Origin: Antedon mediterranea
Lineage: Eukaryota > Echinodermata > Crinoidea > Comatulida > Antedonidae
NCBI RefSeq assembly: GCF_964355755.1
Contig: NC_092679.1
Location: forward strand, 5,766,001 to 5,830,000
Length of the DNA: 64,000 nucleotides
Reading direction: 5' to 3'
Shown here piece after piece: positions 24,463 to 36,972 of the stretch. Position 1 is the first letter of the stretch, and every line of letters starts with the position of its first letter. The position numbers were made by a program, and so were the translations under genes. The notes under the pieces are model-generated. The model saw only the letters and a list, made by a program, of their open reading frames with translations. It was not told the origin of the DNA and did no database searches.

Positions 24463-25929
24463 AATTGTGTTTTTGAGGTTACTTTAGTAATTCAGGATCA
24501 TGCCAGGATCGACTGTTTTCAGTGTACACGTATTTTAAAAATATTATTTGGTTTTTATTTACTTCGGGTGCTTCGGGTCAGTAACTTCCTCCTGTTTTTT
24601 TGTACGCGTTACGTTTATACACCGCCCCCACACACCACACAATAGAAAAAAATTATTAGTTATGGAATGCCAACTAAGCATAAACTTACTAGAGGGGTTA
24701 GTTATTTTATTTTGACATCTCAGAGTTGTCAATTCCATATTTTATACATGCTTATACTTCCATTATGAAATTGTTTTAGAACATAACAATACACACACAA
24801 TAACAATAGCAAACTCTATTAAGAATATGTTTTTATTATTTTTTTAAAATCTTCTCTAAACAACAATAAATAATTAATAAACCTGAAACCAACGGCCAGC
24901 ATAAAAACATGACTATTATAATAAGACTACAGTATATAAGAAAACAGTTACATTTCAATAAGTCCAAAAGTCAATCGGGACAAAATAGTGCCAGCCTAGA
25001 TGGAATTTTTTGTCCCGATTGACCTTTAAATATGACGCCCTCTGGAGTTATCGAAGTCGCTTATTCAGTATTTTATATTAAAGTGTTATGAATTGAATTC
25101 AGAGAAATTGAGACAATAAATTTATGAAAATGGAATGAATTCTCGCCAAGTCATCTAATTTACGTCAACTCATACCTCCATGGTCAACTCAAAAACAAAA
25201 AGGTAGTACTAAAAACATATCAAGAGCCAGAGAAATCAAAATAACAGTCATTAAAGTAAATACATTTTTTACTTGAAACAAATATCTAATATTGCTTTTT
25301 CTATGTAAAAAGTTGGCAAGTACCTAGAACGAATAAACTACACAAAATGCTATAAAAATAGTTTACGCTTCACTGAGTACTGTAAATACACATAACATAA
25401 TCTTTTACAATACATACCATTATTGTATTGCAATATAGAGATCAATAAAATACTAATATTTACAGGTTAAGCTTAATATGGGATCCAAGGTTCTTTATTT
25501 TCTCAACTAACTGAAAGCCTAGAACATTTGCATAATTCATGAACATCAATGATATGTTATTTCTTTCTTTGACTTTGTCTTCAACTATGGTGAATTTTAA
25601 TTTATTTTTTTTCTATATTTAATTAAGTAATTTGTAAAGTCTTATTACTATAAAGTTCATGAAAAGTGGAATGTAGTTATTTTAAATTTCTGTTATTTCA
25701 TTTTGAGAAAACTATATAAAAATACAATGGTATATAATGCAACACAATATAGTGTAATATTTAAACTTGAGTATAAAGGATATGAACATTTTATATTTAT
25801 TGTTAAATGTGCCTATAGTGCCAAAGTTAAACTAATGTTATTTTATACATTCCAACTAGCCATCTTGCTATGATCATTCAAATTGTGACAGACTTGCATC
25901 TTATGTCATGATGTAATTGGTTGAAAAGC
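24463..25929. other. intergenic region between APMAP-like 2 and the Shisa-like gene
   Basis: This holds the promoter side of APMAP-like 2 and the 3' UTR of the Shisa-like gene (minus-strand AATAAA at 25796-25801). A short hairpin has arms TCAATCGGGACAAAA (24971-24985) and its complement (25008-25022). No other gene is visible. Confidence 0.6.
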
Positions 25930-28900
25930 TTAAATTGGGTGTGTTTTTTGGTCAACAGCAGCAGTATAGGCAGGGGCTGGTGGGTACGCAGCTCCTGGTG
26001 GGGGTGGGTACGCAGCTCCTTGTGGGGGTGGGTACGCAGCTCCTGCTGGGGGTGGATATGCACCTCCTGGGGGTGGATAAGCACCGCCTGGAGGTGGGTA
26101 TGCACCTCCTTGTGGTGGATAAGCACCTCCAGGGTGAGTGTAAGCTTGTTGTACCACAACTTGACCTTGTTGCTGAGGAACTGTGAAAAAATAAAAACAG
26201 CAATTTAAAATTTACTTATAATATTATAATAAAGTAGTACATATAGCTGACGATTAAATAATTAAAAATTTTGCTTATTAGCCGTAACTTGTTTTACTAA
26301 TGGCATATATACAAACCATGCTTTGTCTAGAAATAAAATTCCAGCATAATGTATTGTTAAATAAGCCTGTTTTTGAAAAACTGATTTTAATATCTCCCAA
26401 TTACTTCCTCCGGAAAGTGAAAGCAAATAACATATACATGCTTCATTGAAATACATCAGTGTATCCAATTTCTAAAGCCCTGTCTACACTAACAAACTTT
26501 ATGTGATGTGCCCATATATGGCCATGATGATGTCATATTTGGGCACATCACACATATTTTTTTTAAATTAGTTTGATAGTGTACAGACAGTAGTGACAGA
26601 GCTTAAAATGATTTTTATTGGATAAATTGCTTTATTAAGAAAGATGAGATAACTTACCAGTGGTGACAACCGTTCTCGTTCTTGGTTTGGTGGCGCAAAC
26701 ACAGCCGCAAACACAACATGCAATAATGCCACCAACAATACCAACCACGATCAGGATACTGATGACAATTGCTGCAATGACAGCTGAACTGATGGCACTA
26801 CAACCAAAAAACAAACCATACAAATTAGTAATTAGCAACCAGGACTAAAAACTAAGCCAGGTTCATATGGCTCTCTTGCCAGGCTACACTCAATCAGCAG
26901 ATATTGTACTCATGTTAATTCTCAACCAAACATGGGCTACAAGAGTGCGGAGATAAGGTGATTAATACTTCTAAGTTTTAAAATCATCCATCATCCGTGG
27001 CATGTTTGCAAAACCAACAGCTATGTCACAATAGTGATAGTACTGATATTAACATTCAGAAAATGAAATACAGTCATGCATGACATCTGAATACGTTATA
27101 TTAATGAATAAATGACGGCAATGCTGCTCCCTCAACAGAATTTAATCATCCCTGTTTGTGTAAAATACTGTCAGTGGCATATAAACTCAGGAGGCGATTG
27201 CTCCTGGTTTAGCATTCCTAAAAGACTCTACAATACTGGGTAGTTGATAGGACTGCTCATTCTTGGGGCTACTTGCTCTGGGCCACTGGGGTTAGCCAGT
27301 GAATGCTCATAGCCATATGCCACTGATGTAGGCCTACTGTACTTACTCTACAATATCATTGTAACTTTGATAGGCATCATAATCACAGCAGTAATAGTAT
27401 CCTGATTCACCACAGCAGTAACTCTCGTCATTGTCAAAGTCAAAGCTGAAAGTGTTTGGACATGTTAGCTCTGTGTAACCATTATCATCTTTGCAGAAAT
27501 CTGCATTTACTGTTTAAAAAAAATATATAATTAATGAGAAATCTCAATTTTTTACATCTGATTTCAGAAGGTCCAGTTTTATGATTTAGGAGAAATTTAA
27601 TTCTTACAATATGTAATTCTTACTAAAAGTTAAGCTTAATTAAGATGGTCAACTACAGTTAACTCCCAATACCGGACACCTTTAGGTTTGCCAAATATGT
27701 CAAGTTTTCTGGAATATCTGGAACCGTCTACCTTTACTTTAGAAAAATGTCCTCAAAGAAACACTTTAATTTTAAGCTTAAACTTTATCTACTAGAAAAA
27801 AATGATTTGTAAATAATGTTATACTATTATATTTAAACTTATTTATTAATTTAACCTTACAATCAATTGTGTTAATAATTAAAGCATTTACTTAAAGGCC
27901 AAAACTCAAGTAGCAAAAGCGGATTTTTTATGAAGTTAAATTTTTTATGTTATGTTATGAGACTGAGATTGACAAATAAAGTATTTACACACTAGGAATG
28001 TGTTTTTAATGGTAAAAAGAAATTTGAGACATTATGGTCCTCAAGAAAAAAACTGGTATTAGGAGAGTTTCTGGCTTTCAGATTCGGGTATTGGGAGAGT
28101 TGACTATACTGTATATTAAAAATGATAGGACTTGTTCTGTAGAAATTAGTGACTGGAAAAAAACTCTAAACTCTATATAGGATTCCACAGGATTTCTTTA
28201 GGTACACAGATAGAATATTTGTAACTACTCCATTTCAGACTGCAATTCAGTCACATGATGAAGGAAAAGGGCGATTTAACATAGCTACTAGTCAATAACA
28301 AAAGATAAATACACAAAGTGAAAATCAATACTAGAACACACATTGTATGGTGTTTTCATACAATATAGACCTTGATAATGCTGCTCTATCATCTATACCT
28401 ACATACAATGGGACTTACATAAGAAAAGAATAACATACCATGACATAGTATTTATTATTTATGCACAAATACAAAACATAGATCATAAAAATGGTTAAAG
28501 ACCCATTTCCTACAATTGTTGATGTCTTGTAAAAGTATTATTACATATTATATTAAACATTAAACCAGCTAGTTATAGGCCTAGCCTGGCATCTAGTTGC
28601 TGCATTAATTGTCTTTCTAGAATCTGTTAACACAAATTGTTGAAAATCCGATATTTTCGCTGAAAAGTTACGATTCTTTCATTGTTTTGCCTTCACAGTT
28701 GATTGAAAGTTGGTCAGTCGCAGAAGAATCACAATATCAATCCGCTCGCAATGCATGTTGGGATTTATAATACTGTATATGAATTGGATTCAACTTATTT
28801 TTACACTTTTAACCATTTAAAAGACAGAAAAAGTTAGTAATAGGACCATGTAGTATTTATTTTATATTAAATGTAGTTTGGACTTTAAATCATGTTGCCT

Positions 28901-30380
28901 TATCATATGCAAGAGCTTTAAAAAGCATTAAGCATATGTAGGTCCTACATGCCTTTGCTTTCAATTCCACTGCTAGAAATGTAAATAAAATCAGTCTTCC
29001 AAGCTTCTGAAAATTGGGGAAATTCAAAAAGGTCCTTTAAAAATTATTATTTACCTTAAAATACATAATTTAAAAACATAATCCCAATTAATTTTTTGCT
29101 AATTTTAACCATTTATTTTGTCATTTTATAAGTGAAATAAGTAGTTTTTGTTTGTTGGTTTTTTTTTAGGAAGTCACTACATTTATTACATGTATAGTTT
29201 TGTGGTTTTTTATATTTATAGACAAAAGAAAGCTCCACTTTCTATTGACTACAATGGGTATACAAGCAGGTGAAAACAATCTGGTTTTACAGTAGCTTTA
29301 CAGATTGCAATTCAATATGATTCACACTTTTTTAGACAAAGAATGCTTTTATGAACGTTTTTCCGTTGTCAAATCATTTTTTTTCTGCTCTATTGTTATA
29401 GTTTATATTACAGGGGTTTTTTTTCAGGAAAATTTTTTTTTTTTTTTTTTTTTTTTAACCATATTTAATGAGGGTGATCCATCCAGCTATTGCTGATCAT
29501 TAGGCACCCTCAGAGGTTCACAAGCCAAACAATACACAAGATGCTCTACATAAAGTCTTATTACAAGTCTTTGGGAGTGGAGTAATTTGGTCCTTAGAAA
29601 AAATCCCGACATGTGATGGGACTTGAACCCAGGACCCTTGGAGTGGAGGCCAAGCATCATAACCACCAATCCACAACTCCACTCTAAATAATAATGTTTG
29701 TTCTATCCAATTTTTGGTCAAAATGAATAACTATAAAATATGTGAATAAATGTCATTAAAAATTCATATTCAACAGAAACATTTTAATATTGAAACAAAT
29801 TATTTTTTCCAGGGGGATTAATTCAAATTTACATAAATCAATGACAGTAGGCCTTACTGTAACAGTATAATTAGGTATAAATTGTTGTATTAAACAGTCT
29901 AACCATAAATGGATATGAACTCTTTTTTGGTTTTTTTTTGGTTAACAACCACCATTCAGTAGAGTGACTAACTTCCATATTCATACGAGTAAATACATAT
30001 TGGAAATAGTTTGCCAACCGAAGTCGTCATTTCTGAAACCACCAACACATTTAAAAACTGATTCAGATTCGTTGCAGAGGTGAAAAAGACACCCCTCTAA
30101 ACTTACCCATGTATATATCTAAACCAAGGAGTATTTTACAACTCCTCCCTGTCTAAAAACAGCTATATAGGCCTACTATTACTATTAGCTGGGCAGTACG
30201 CCACCAGGGATCTTAGGAAGGTGTTGTAATTACAACTAAATTTAATCTAATTAAAAAACTCCCTGCATCAATTACTCGAAACTAACATCTAAATTGTAAC
30301 CAGTACAACTTACCAAAGTTAATACCAATAATAACAAGCAGGCATAAGATCGAAGAAGTGCTCTTCAAAACGACTCCCAT
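25930..30380 (-). CDS. Shisa-like single-pass membrane protein
   Basis: Four coding exons, 30380-30314, 27509-27347, 26797-26658 and 26180-25930, encode 206 aa. Residues 1-22 (start MGVVLKSTSSILCLLVIIG) are a signal peptide. Residues ~23-76 form a cysteine-rich ectodomain with paired cysteines (SYCCGES, YYYCCDYD), the hallmark of Shisa proteins. A membrane helix follows (ISSAVIAAIVISILIVVGIV), then a juxtamembrane cysteine cluster (CCVCGCVCATK) likely to be palmitoylated. Exon 4 encodes a proline/glycine/tyrosine-rich cytosolic tail with about seven repeats of PPPGGAYP/PPPxGAAYP. Shisa proteins act in the ER, endosomes or plasma membrane as adaptors; the tail resembles Shisa-4/5 type tails that bind WW domains, but no exact PPxY is present. 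The specific paralogue cannot be decided. Introns carry a family B MITE and a tRNA-derived SINE. Confidence 0.85.
26473..26606. mobile_element. MITE family B, copy 6
   Basis: AAAGCCCTGTCTACACTAAC at the left; the right end TTTGATAGTGTACAGACAGT then AGTGACAGAGCTTAA shows a small internal duplication. It lies in the last intron of the Shisa-like gene. Confidence 0.85.
29428..29695 (-). mobile_element. tRNA-derived SINE (family G)
   Basis: Read on the minus strand it starts GAGTTGTGGATTGGTGGTTA (box A-like), has the box B match GGTTCAAGTCC, then a unique body ending near CTGATCATTAGGC complement and a poly-A tail (the T run at 29428-29457). The 3' part (TGAGGGTGATCCATCCAG on the plus strand) is shared with the element at 48573. 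Confidence 0.75.
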
Positions 30381-30513
30381 TTTGCTTATCAACCGTTCAG
30401 CCGATTACTGAAAATTATCGATCATAATCACACTGTCACTGTGTCTTTTTGACGCGTCGTCACGGTTAGATGGAATTTACCCGGATATATTTGAGAGTAC
30501 AATGACCATGCAG

Positions 30514-30521
30514 TGACGTCA
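30514..30521. promoter_or_regulatory. CRE palindrome upstream of the Shisa-like gene
   Basis: TGACGTCA, the full cAMP-response-element palindrome bound by CREB/ATF bZIP factors, lies 134 bp upstream of the start codon. It is a sequence match in the right place, without functional evidence. Confidence 0.45.
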
Positions 30522-30644
30522 TCTATCAATCAATAACTTATTTTTAAAAAATACGAGTATTCTATTCAATCTCTGACACACTGACTACCGTAGCTATGGC
30601 CGCAGGATGGTGTGGGTTTTAATCAAGTTTATTCATCCATGGTT

Positions 30645-31245
30645 TAAAAATGTATTGTCCCCCAAAAATATGAAAAATGATAATTAAATCAGACTTTAAT
30701 AAATACTGTAATATGTTATTTTGTAGTTTTAATAAAGTTAATCACTTCAGTAGAAAAAAACGAAAACAAATAATGTTTTCACTTATAAAATGACAAAATA
30801 AATTTGACAATTTGACAATCTTTTGCTTTAAATTACAGTTTTTTCAGGTAAAGACAGTGGAACCGTAATTACGTAGCCATAACATCGGCAGGGGTTCGAG
30901 GCTCACTCACTCCATGGTTCTGGTAGAACGAGTCTTCTCGGATAAGGACTATAAACCGTAGGTCCAGTGTACACATCTAGCTCGTGTGCACTTTAAAGAA
31001 CGTAGTACATCTTTCGAGACGAGTAGGGGGTTACCCCGGTGTATTAGTACATCACACTGATCACCAACTGGGCCCTCTGGGAGACCAGTCTTTGACTGAA
31101 GAGGTTACCCAGTATATATAAATATAAATTTCAATTCAATTCAGTTCAATACATTTTTTTTCGATCCAATTTGGTCAAATCAAAGTGGAATTTGCGGTCA
31201 AAATGTTATTAAGAATTATTTTTTCAGGGGGACAAAATATCTTTA
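30645..31245. mobile_element. MITE family C, copy 2, split by a SINE
   Basis: It starts TAAAAATGTATTGTCCCCC and ends TTTTTTCAGGGGGACAAAAT plus ATCTTTAG, matching copies at 5621 and 56761. A family D SINE occupies 30855-31130. Confidence 0.8.
30855..31130 (+). mobile_element. SINE family D, copy 3, nested in MITE C
   Basis: GTGGAACCGTAATTACGTAG to GACTGAAGAGGTTACCCAGT followed by an AT-rich tail. It is about 90% similar by eye to copy 2. Confidence 0.85.
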
Positions 31246-32155
31246 GTAATGAATTTATAATAGTAATAATAGTTTTTTTCAAATATGAATTAGATGTTTT
31301 GCCAAAATATTGGGATATTTTATCTACCAAAATCGCGGAATAAAACTACTCTCTTTTACATTTTGGTATATTTTAGGCCGTGTTTTTCGCACCCAAAAAT
31401 TAATTTTAATTTTGGTGGCTTTGGAAACACGGCCTGTAGGTAAAAAAACCTTTTTTTAAAATAAAAATACTCTGATCTGGGCCTATTGGCATGATTGTTC
31501 GTCTTTAAACTGTTAAGATGAATCCGGCTGTATTGTTGGGTCGATTGCAATAAAAGGTAACTCACTGTTAGCGACTCGACTGTTCAGAAATAATGACTCA
31601 GTAGCCCGTGCTGCCTTAATAATGTGGTTATATCAATTGAATTCGCATGATGGGATGAGTAAGTATAATAAAAGCCTAATAAAAGTACTATGAACAATTC
31701 TAAAACAAAAAAATGTTTTCAAGATTAATAAAATTCGGAACTATTTACAGCCATTGCTTTTATGCACTAAGAATTCCTTCACTTTGAAATATCTGTAAGC
31801 TAACAAATGAACACATTTTAATGGTTTTTGTTATCTTTTTTGCTACTTTTAATTAAATTGTAGTCTATTTTTGATTTTTTTTTTTTTTTTTTTTTTTGCT
31901 GGTGATTCTTATTATTTACAAATTTCGCGGATTCTAACTCGAATCTACCAGGGATCGGTATAAAAATTATTTAATATTTTTATACCTCCCTGGGCCTACC
32001 AAGCATTGATATCAATGACCATGGCGTTTTACTAACTGAGCTAGCCGTGATTTACGAAAATCATTCTATTCAAAGGATAGGTGTAATTTAAATTAATTAA
32101 AACTTCAACGGAACAGGTGTGAAAGACCCTTAGCCTAATTAATTGCCAAAACTGC
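31246..32155. other. intergenic stretch, no gene seen
   Basis: AT-rich DNA with a poly-T run near 31876-31898. The inverted motif TTTTCGCACCCAAAAATTAA/AATTTTGGTGGC is too weak to classify. No coding signal. Confidence 0.5.
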
Positions 32156-35100
32156 AATAGGGTTGGTGAAATCTGTCCATAATAGGTTACTTTTCTGTCC
32201 ATAATAGGGGACTTTCTGTCCATAATAGGGACTAGAGGGCGCTGTTGTTTGTCCATAATAGGTAACTTTCATAATTGGCTGTCCAAAATAGGCGACTTTT
32301 TGTCCACAATAGGCGAGTTTATTGGAGTAGTGCGCCATCCATTGTGTTGTCCATAATAGGTGATTTTTTTGGCGTACTCGTACATACGTAGTTTATTTCG
32401 CGAGTAGAAGTAATAGTATTATTAGTTAATACTAATTTGCTTTCTCTTCAGACTTCGAGGCTACCTAGGCCTAGCTAGTAGGAGGCCTAGGTAGGTATGT
32501 CAAGAAAAATTTCAAATTTATTTGATTTTAACCAAACTATTTTTTTATAATTCTATTTAAAAAATGGAATTCAACAAAGTTTAAATGAACAAAATCGGTC
32601 AACTATTTTTTTTTATACGATTTCTTTTAATAATCAAATTCGGTGATAAATTGTATATACAAAATATACAAAATTTTGTGACCTTTCTTTTACTTCTGAA
32701 AATATAAAGTCATAACTTTTTTGTTTGTAATTCTTTTTTAATTCTTTTTTCACACCAGTTGAATATCAAACTGATAACATCAAACACAATACATTCATCT
32801 GTATATCAAGATGATTTAGAAAAAAAATGTAGTTAAACTTTACCCCCTCCCCAATAATAGAAATACTGGAACCATAGACATAGCATATTTTAACACATAA
32901 AATCATTTGAAATTTGTTATTCACACAGGTTGAATGACAAGATCATGTATCTACACTGTACATTAAGATGAATTAAAAATAAATTATATTTAAACGTTAC
33001 CCCCCTCCCGCAAAATAGATATTTGAACCATAAACATAGCATATTTTAACACATAAAAATCATTTGAATTTTTTTTCACACAGGTTAATTGGCAAGATCA
33101 TGTAACTATACTGTACATCAAGATGAATTAGAAATAAATGATTTAAAACTTTATCCCCCTCCCAGAAGATACAGGAAACAATTATATACAGTACTGCTTT
33201 ATTGCGTTAATAAATCGCCTTTCACTTTTACTGGTAGCATTCTCTTCTCTTTTTTATGTGTTCCTGACATTTCTATAAAAAAATAAAATATAATCATAAC
33301 TATAACATTTTTCAAAACATACAAAATCAAGTTTAAACAATAAATAAATATTGCATTTAAATAAAATTCTATATTACTTTCAATTAATAGAATGGTCTTA
33401 CCAGACAAATTGTTGAAATAATAGTTGGATGTCTTGATTCTTTAAATTAAAGTCTGATATCTACTGTAAATAAAGCAAAATAAAAAGTTAAAATAAAACA
33501 AAAGCTGATTATTCCTTATACTATTGAAATCATCCAATGGCAGACCACCATTATGGTCACGTGGCATATATCAGCCAATGACAGAATAGTACACCGCCAT
33601 ATGCAATTTCCAAAACCACACCAGTTATTTCAAATGGTGTTTTAATCTTAAATTATCTAATTAATTACATTGGAATCTAAACAAATATCGTATAAAATAA
33701 TAATAATTAATATTTATATTTGACATTTTAGTCACAAATCTGGCTATAGTACGTCGATTTCATAAAAAATATGGCATTTTTAATCTGCTTTAACATGCAC
33801 TATTCATTGAATATAGTGTATTGAACAACATCCATTCTCAACCCCCAGCTCTGAAGTTGGGTTATTTGTTGTGGGCTAAACTGTGATTGATTAACGATCA
33901 ATTTTCTTCAAACTTAGTAGGAATACTGTTTATATTATAAAGAAAAATACAGGATATTTTTTGAAAAAGACAATACTTACGAAATGTGTAAAATTAATGC
34001 GTTTTTCCAATGCTAAAATTAACTTGTGTACCACGTCGCGATCGCTTTTCTAAAAATGTTGTTTTTTTGACAAAAATAAACTTTGACCTGTTCACTATGT
34101 AAACAAGTTCAAAGGTTAGTGAAATTCAGCCAATAAGCATTTTAAATTAATTTTTTAAATCAAGCACCTATATGAAGACGAAAAAAACAGGAACGAGTTT
34201 CCCGACGAAACCCACAGTGTGTGACGTCACGTATCTTGACATACCTAGCCTAGGCCTAATTAGTAGGCCTACCTTACAGCAGGGAAGGAATACAAATGAC
34301 ATGGGCTCATATTAGGTAGATAGGTTTCCTACTACAAACAACTAGGCCTATCCTCATTATCTGTTTTTTTATTATTTTATTTTTTTAATATGAATATTTT
34401 ACAGACTAGGGCCTAGGCTAGGCCTACTCGTAACTATACTGCCTAACTGCAGGTCAGGTCTGGCGGACTAGTCACTATACAGTCTTTTACTAATACCACT
34501 GCCACCACCGCCCACTACTATACTTTGAAGACCGAAATCAGCTACTACTAGCCTAGTCTACTAGACCTATTGGTAGTTTGTCTTCAAATCACAGACATCT
34601 AGATTGCTAGATTGACCTATTTAAATTTTTGTTTTTTTAAATTATTTTTTGAATGAATGAGTCTTATCCAGACAGTTCGGACAGTTAGTAGGTTGGCAGT
34701 ATAGTAGAGCCAGAGCTATTGTTACTGTATGTTATTAATTATGTCATCTATTTAAATCTCAATTTTTCCATATTTTTTGCATGTATCAAAGATTGTGTAC
34801 AGTGTATCTTCTGATCAATGTTATAGTACAGTAGCATGGACATTAACCAGGGTAAGTAACAGATAGGCCCAACTTACAATTGAAGAATAATACTTTACAT
34901 ACAACCCACTAGGCCTACATCTTTTAGGACATTTTTCAATATGACCAAGATACTGTAAAATCCCAAGAAGAAACCTATTTAGAAAAAGTATTTGTTTGCA
35001 AAAGTAATCTTCGGAAAAGAAGGATACAATTTAGTCAAACATTTTTAGAGAGACAAACTGAATTTTATCAGTACCGTAGTAGAAAAACTGACAATACATG

Positions 35101-36841
35101 AAAATTAATTTTTAACATTCTGATTTGAAATATTCTATTCATTTGAATTGCTAAGAAATTAAAAGTAGATATTTTTTTTTTCATTCATTATAAACATTAC
35201 AATCACAGTACAAAGAATAGATAAATCCACTAACAAATTCATGCAGAAAATATTTCAAAATTTAATTGAATGTTATATTATTAAAGCATTCATTCAATAA
35301 AGCATTTGTCTTTAAAACATTTAATATCAGTTTTCATATAGTGAGTATGGTAATAATTGACTCTAACAACTGGTATAAACTTAAATTTAGTAAAACAATC
35401 CTACATATCTTTTTTTAAATGCAATAAAATATTTAAACATAACTGTTTCCCACCATACTGTTTCCCACCATACAACATGAAAATTTGTCTCAGCATTACT
35501 AAGATTGAAGTTACTTGCATTATAAAATACTTAAACATTATTATAGTATTTAAATGCTTCCTTTTTTTTTATTATAGGCATACAGATGTTTGATATTCTG
35601 CTCATATACAGTATGCTGCTCAAAAGAAAAAGTACATCACTTCAACATATTATTTTTGATCATAATCATCGATCAATAATTATACTGTAGTAATAAACAT
35701 AATAATTATGGTGCATTTTATTTATCCTTGCTATTTTTTAAATTGTAGTTTAACCATGTTTTTACACTTTTAAAATTAATATAATTCAGTATTTTTTTAA
35801 TGTGATTTAGATTTTGAATAAACTGTTCTGAATACAGAACAAAGGTGTTGCTTGTACACTGCGTGTATGTAAACTTGATTTATTGTCGTATTTCTTATTA
35901 TTAAACATTAAAATTGATTCATTTAATTAAACAATATAATAAATGGATGAGATGTGCTGCTGTTGATACACTTTAGACTGGGATGGTTTGTCATTGAGCT
36001 ATGTGGATCCAGAATTTTGAAATAGGGGAGGACCTAAAATGACGAAATGAAGTGCTGAACTGTGATGTCTTTTTCAATATTAAATTGATTTTTATTATTA
36101 CTGTTAACAAAACAAAATAAGTCCAAAGAAAAAAAAAATACAACAATTACATTGAAACACCAATGCATTTATAAAAATAACAGTTTACATTTTCATTATC
36201 TTAAAAAAATAAAACTTTATCAATATTATCATTAGAGTATTATGGGGTATTTTTTATTTTTGTAAAAGAACGTGTGGGTTTGGTGATTTATTTAAACTTG
36301 CAATAGTATGGTAAGTTGCGTAATGTCTGTCCGTACTATCAAACCTAAAATGAAGTTCAAATTAAATTATTTGTTGCTGAATAAATTTCACATTTCATTA
36401 TTATTAGTGGACAATAACAAATGGACTAGGCCTAGGCCTAGGCTAGTAGTACTAGTAGGCCTATAGAGGTAGCCTAACTAACAGGACTAGCCTAGCTAGG
36501 CCTAGGCTAGAAAGACTTAAATATTTATATACTAATTAGGCCTCCTAGGTAGCCTCGAAGTCTGAACAGAAAGCAAATTAGTATTACTTCTACTCGCGAA
36601 ATAAACTACGTATGTACGAGTACGCCAAAAAAATCACCTATTATGGACAACACAATGGATGGCGCACTACTCCAATAAACTCGCCTATTGTGGACAAAAA
36701 GTCACCTATTTTGGACAGCCAATTATGAAAGTCACCTATTATGGACAAACAACATCGCCCTCTAGTCCCTATTATGGACAGAAAGTAACCTATTATGGAC
36801 AGAAAAGTAACCTATTATGGACAGATTTCACCAACCCCGCT
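32156..36841. mobile_element. 4.7-kb element with ~0.3-kb terminal inverted repeats (MULE-like)
   Basis: The left arm (about 32156-32495) is the reverse complement of the right arm (about 36533-36841), with a few indels. The outer 23 bases match except at positions 2-4 (AATAGGGTTGGTGAAATCTG versus AGCGGGGTTGGTGAAATCTG). Each arm carries about seven subterminal repeats of CCTATTATGGACA. The sequence CCAAAACTGC flanks it on both sides (32146-32155 and 36842-36851), a candidate 10-bp target duplication. Long TIRs with a 9-11-bp duplication are the signature of Mutator-like elements. The interior is AT-rich, has no open frame longer than about 80 codons, and includes a ~150-bp tandem repeat, so it is non-autonomous or decayed. 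Confidence 0.7.
32750..33170. repeat. three diverged ~150-bp tandem units
   Basis: Each unit contains TTCACACAGGTTGAATG-like, CATCAAGATGAATTAGAAA-like, a CCCCCTCCC block, and CATAGCATATTTTAACACAT. They lie inside the 4.7-kb element. Confidence 0.8.
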
Positions 36842-36924
36842 CCAAAACTGCCTGCCGCGCCTTTGAGTTTACCACCACGCAAGAGGGCGGCATTTATATT
36901 ATACGTCTTTTTTTTTCTCGGGAA

Positions 36925-36932
36925 CCGGAAGT
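36925..36932. promoter_or_regulatory. ETS-type site in the NEK9 core promoter
   Basis: CCGGAAGT, the consensus ETS/GABP site common in TATA-less housekeeping promoters, lies 41 bp upstream of the NEK9 ATG. The region between the 4.7-kb element and the ATG is only 131 bp, so the transcription start must be here or within the element's right arm. Confidence 0.5.
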
Positions 36933-36972
36933 ACCGCATGGCGTGTGTGCAACGCGACGGTAAACAACAACA

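Noticed and set aside
25878-26208. Alternative frames over the Shisa-like tail (histidine- and tryptophan-rich)
   Set aside because: Shadows of the proline-rich exon; only the PPPGGAYP frame joins in phase with the upstream exons.
32041-32338. Frames with repeated DRKxxYYGQ on the minus strand (and the mirrored ones at 36659-37123)
   Set aside because: They translate the subterminal CCTATTATGGACA repeats of the inverted element; the copy overlapping the NEK9 start is not in the NEK9 frame.
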